Positions 62,901 to 64,000 of a stretch of 64,000 nucleotides of DNA are shown here, in pieces; the stretch's first letter is position 1; every line of letters starts with the position of its first letter. The notes beneath the pieces were generated by a model. It did not search any database and was not told where the DNA came from. It saw nothing but the letters and a program-made list of their open reading frames with translations. Source of the stretch: Zygaena filipendulae (taxonomy: Eukaryota; Arthropoda; Insecta; Lepidoptera; Zygaenidae); assembly GCA_907165275.2 (NCBI GenBank), contig OU015650.1:14972001-15036000 (forward strand), read 5' to 3'. Position numbers and translations under genes: made by a program.

Positions 62901-63373
62901 TGTTTTAATATAGGTTATATTTTTTCATTTTTACTAGCCTATGTCTAAATTATTTATAATACAATATATGGCGCGTACGCCACCCGCAGCAAAAAAAAAT
63001 CGAACTGGTAGACGCGGGCGCAGCGCTTGGAATTTCGTAGATAGGTCACTTCTAAACTAATGTTGTATAACTTTTAAAGTATAAATTTTTTCGACATAAA
63101 ATATATTTTAATCATATTATTGTTTATTTTTCTAAATGGGGTGTATCAGGTTTTCAGTTAATTCATTAACACGTTGTATAACCGAAATGAATAAATAAAA
63201 TTAGTCGACGTCAACATACTTGGGCGTGTCGAAGTGTAGCATCTGGTACTGGGGCGGTATTTCGGCGTTGAACGGGCGCGCCGTCTTGACGATCAGCCGC
63301 TCGTCCCGGCGGGGCTCCGTCACCCACATTTCTTCGTCGCTGTGATCGACGACATCGTCCGCGCGGAGGTTAC
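56962..63373 (-). CDS. SUOX: Sulfite oxidase, six internal exons (partial)
   Basis: A molybdenum enzyme that oxidises sulfite to sulfate. Exons: 63220-63373, 62184-62385, 61441-61575, 60399-60591, 60093-60293, 56962-57137; all borders GT-AG and phases agree. The Moco domain begins at RPFNAEIPPQYQ. The active-site Cys is in LMCAGNRRSEMNK. VKPVKGISWAGGAISNAVWG, FSTSIPLHMALDERQRVLLA, MNGRPLPRDHGAPLRAVVPG and VKWLESITV follow the family order. YAYSGGGARIVRVDVSGDRG begins the dimerisation domain. The upstream cytochrome b5 part must lie beyond 64000. The expected last coding exon (about 45 residues with a WN-RGV motif) was not found downstream. Exons are very GC-rich. A dead RTE LINE sits in the intron between 57137 and 60093. 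Confidence 0.95.
57187..59565 (-). mobile_element. 5'-truncated RTE-type LINE, frameshifted
   Basis: The first part (58643-59565) starts inside the endonuclease (KWTWISPGGNHRNEIDYIIS; TDHRMVRASF) and reaches KAPGPDKITNELLRG. After a frame break at about 58643 the RT continues in 57267-58520: YSKAFDSISH, GVRQGDPMSPKLFSAVLENI, LRFADDIVLF, ending with the C-terminal DRVQWKLLEEAFAKR. The break is an 11-bp tandem duplication ('taactaaaatc' twice). The 3' end is a short UTR and an (ATT)n tail (57187-57212), as expected for RTE. It lies in a SUOX intron in the same orientation. The 5' end shows a small hairpin at 59548-59575. Confidence 0.93.
59583..60000. mobile_element. Decayed 'caatcaacccggtg' MITE, then Lep1-like fragments
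   Basis: 59583-59668 has 'caatcaaaccggtttatacc' and 'gatcgggttgattta'. 59700-60000 has two Lep1-like pieces ('aactagctattccccgcgtt'; 'catgatgatcggtcgagccg'). Confidence 0.55.
60615..61052. repeat. 54/55-bp minisatellite, eight units
   Basis: 'gacgttacagtatcagctgg' starts units at 60673, 60727, 60781, 60835, 60890, 60945 and 61000, with a diverged unit before. The first periods are exactly 54 bp, the later ones 55 bp. It lies in a SUOX intron about 25 bp from the acceptor of exon 60399-60591. Confidence 0.96.
61070..61320. repeat. Interspersed repeat shared with 22440-22700
   Basis: 'gcgaaacgccgatgacaatg', 'gagccccaagttaaaa' and 'caaaatagatgctggg' in the same order. Confidence 0.6.
61680..62035. 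mobile_element. SINE-like copy followed by Lep1-like fragment
   Basis: 'gggcgctcaccggaaggttg' to 'tttctttgccttcccgagag' with A-rich end (61680-61865). Then 'gacaacgtgtatgcaaaatc' and 'gaaaggtagacagaaagag' (61890-62035). Confidence 0.55.
62828..63181. mobile_element. MITE, copy 2 of a ~355-bp pair
   Basis: The ends 'tatacaacgtgttaatgaat' and the complement 'attcattaacacgttgtata' are perfect inverted repeats; the interior matches 20550-20912. It ends about 40 bp from a SUOX exon. Confidence 0.85.
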
Positions 63374-64000
63374 CTAAAAAAATCAATAACAGTTTGTTTC
63401 CCCCCATTTTTTGTTCATTACCAATATTATAAATAGGTAAAGTTTGTGAATTGAGAGTTTGTGACGTTGTAGGCTGTAAATCTCTGGATCTACTGAACCG
63501 ATTTTGAAAATTCTTTCACTGGTAGTCTCGAGTGACGTAGGGTAGTTTTTTTACCGCGAAATTTCCGCGGGAACTCCGAAATTACTGCGGGGAACGGCAA
63601 GTTCAAGATATTTTTTATCATGATCTCTAGTAGCTACTCGTAAAATTATGGGTTTGGTGATGTATGTAAATATCTTGCAACACTGATAATATAATACTTA
63701 TTAGTACTTGCAATGAATACTACTTTATACATTGAAAAATTTTATAACTATGAATGTCAAAAAGATAGTGAACATAGACATAGGAGGTACAGAGAAGGAC
63801 ATAACTTACTTACTAAGACATAACGACAGAAGGACATAACGTACTTTTCACTCCGTGATTCTCCGTGATTCCCGCCGGAACTCCGAAATTAACGAGGAAG
63901 AAACAACATTAAAATATTGCATACTACCTATACTATACGTTGTCAAGGTTAGGTACAGAAAAAATATAGGTGTGGTGTATCGACGGAATAAAATAGGAAA
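63374..64000. other. SUOX intron sequence with Lep1-like pieces
   Basis: 63420-63600 has 'gtgacgttgtaggctgtaaa' and 'ccgcgggaactccgaaatta'. 63830-63905 is a second partial copy. No further SUOX exon is visible up to the edge. Confidence 0.5.

Overview
The window is nuclear DNA of an insect, most likely a moth or butterfly. The genes are animal-type with short exons and canonical GT-AG introns. The intergenic and intronic DNA is packed with AT-rich inverted-repeat elements, LINE fragments, a tRNA-derived SINE ending in the 'gggcaaacgggcaagtgg' type tail, 'gaagtcggttaaaaa' repeat ends, and many short pieces of the 'actagctgttccccgcggtttcacccgcg' kind. From memory, these repeat types are typical of Lepidoptera. 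No bacterial, organellar or CRISPR signal was found.

Layout. Positions 1-12157 hold no gene that I can support; this stretch is a mosaic of inverted-repeat elements and unique AT-rich DNA. Positions 12158-35090 (minus strand) carry a complete 25-exon gene for tripeptidyl-peptidase II (TPP2). I assembled it exon by exon; every junction keeps frame and the total is 1266 codons plus stop. Its introns contain two related LINE copies, many MITEs and an unusual set of tandem repeats sitting just downstream of donor sites. Positions 35091-44644 are gene-poor, with three orphan exon-like ORFs, a large diverged inverted repeat carrying a 100-bp satellite, and an isolated first exon (39873-39971) homologous to NDUFA1 exon 1. 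Positions 44645-50749 (plus) carry NDUFA1, the MWFE subunit of complex I, in three exons; its second intron holds a 2959-bp hAT element with a perfect 8-bp target duplication and a dead Jockey-like LINE. MAD2L2/REV7 (52038-52619, plus) and a gamma-butyrobetaine-dioxygenase-like gene (52820-54055, minus) are both intronless and converge tail to tail. Positions 56962-63373 (minus) carry six internal exons of sulfite oxidase (SUOX). Its 5' part lies beyond the right edge of the window. Its expected last coding exon was not found, and a dead RTE-type LINE sits in one of its introns.

The genes do not form one pathway. TPP2 is a cytosolic giant protease acting after the proteasome. NDUFA1, SUOX and probably the BBOX-like dioxygenase belong to mitochondrial or metabolic housekeeping. 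MAD2L2 acts in translesion synthesis and mitotic control. The most interesting signals are the second, ORF-conserved NDUFA1 first exon, the clustering of tandem and G-rich repeats at TPP2 donor sites, the 'CTCGAGCGCGTCAGA' repeat family with its inverted satellite-bearing copy, and the missing SUOX 3' exon. All family names are recognised from memory of protein motifs; no database search was run.
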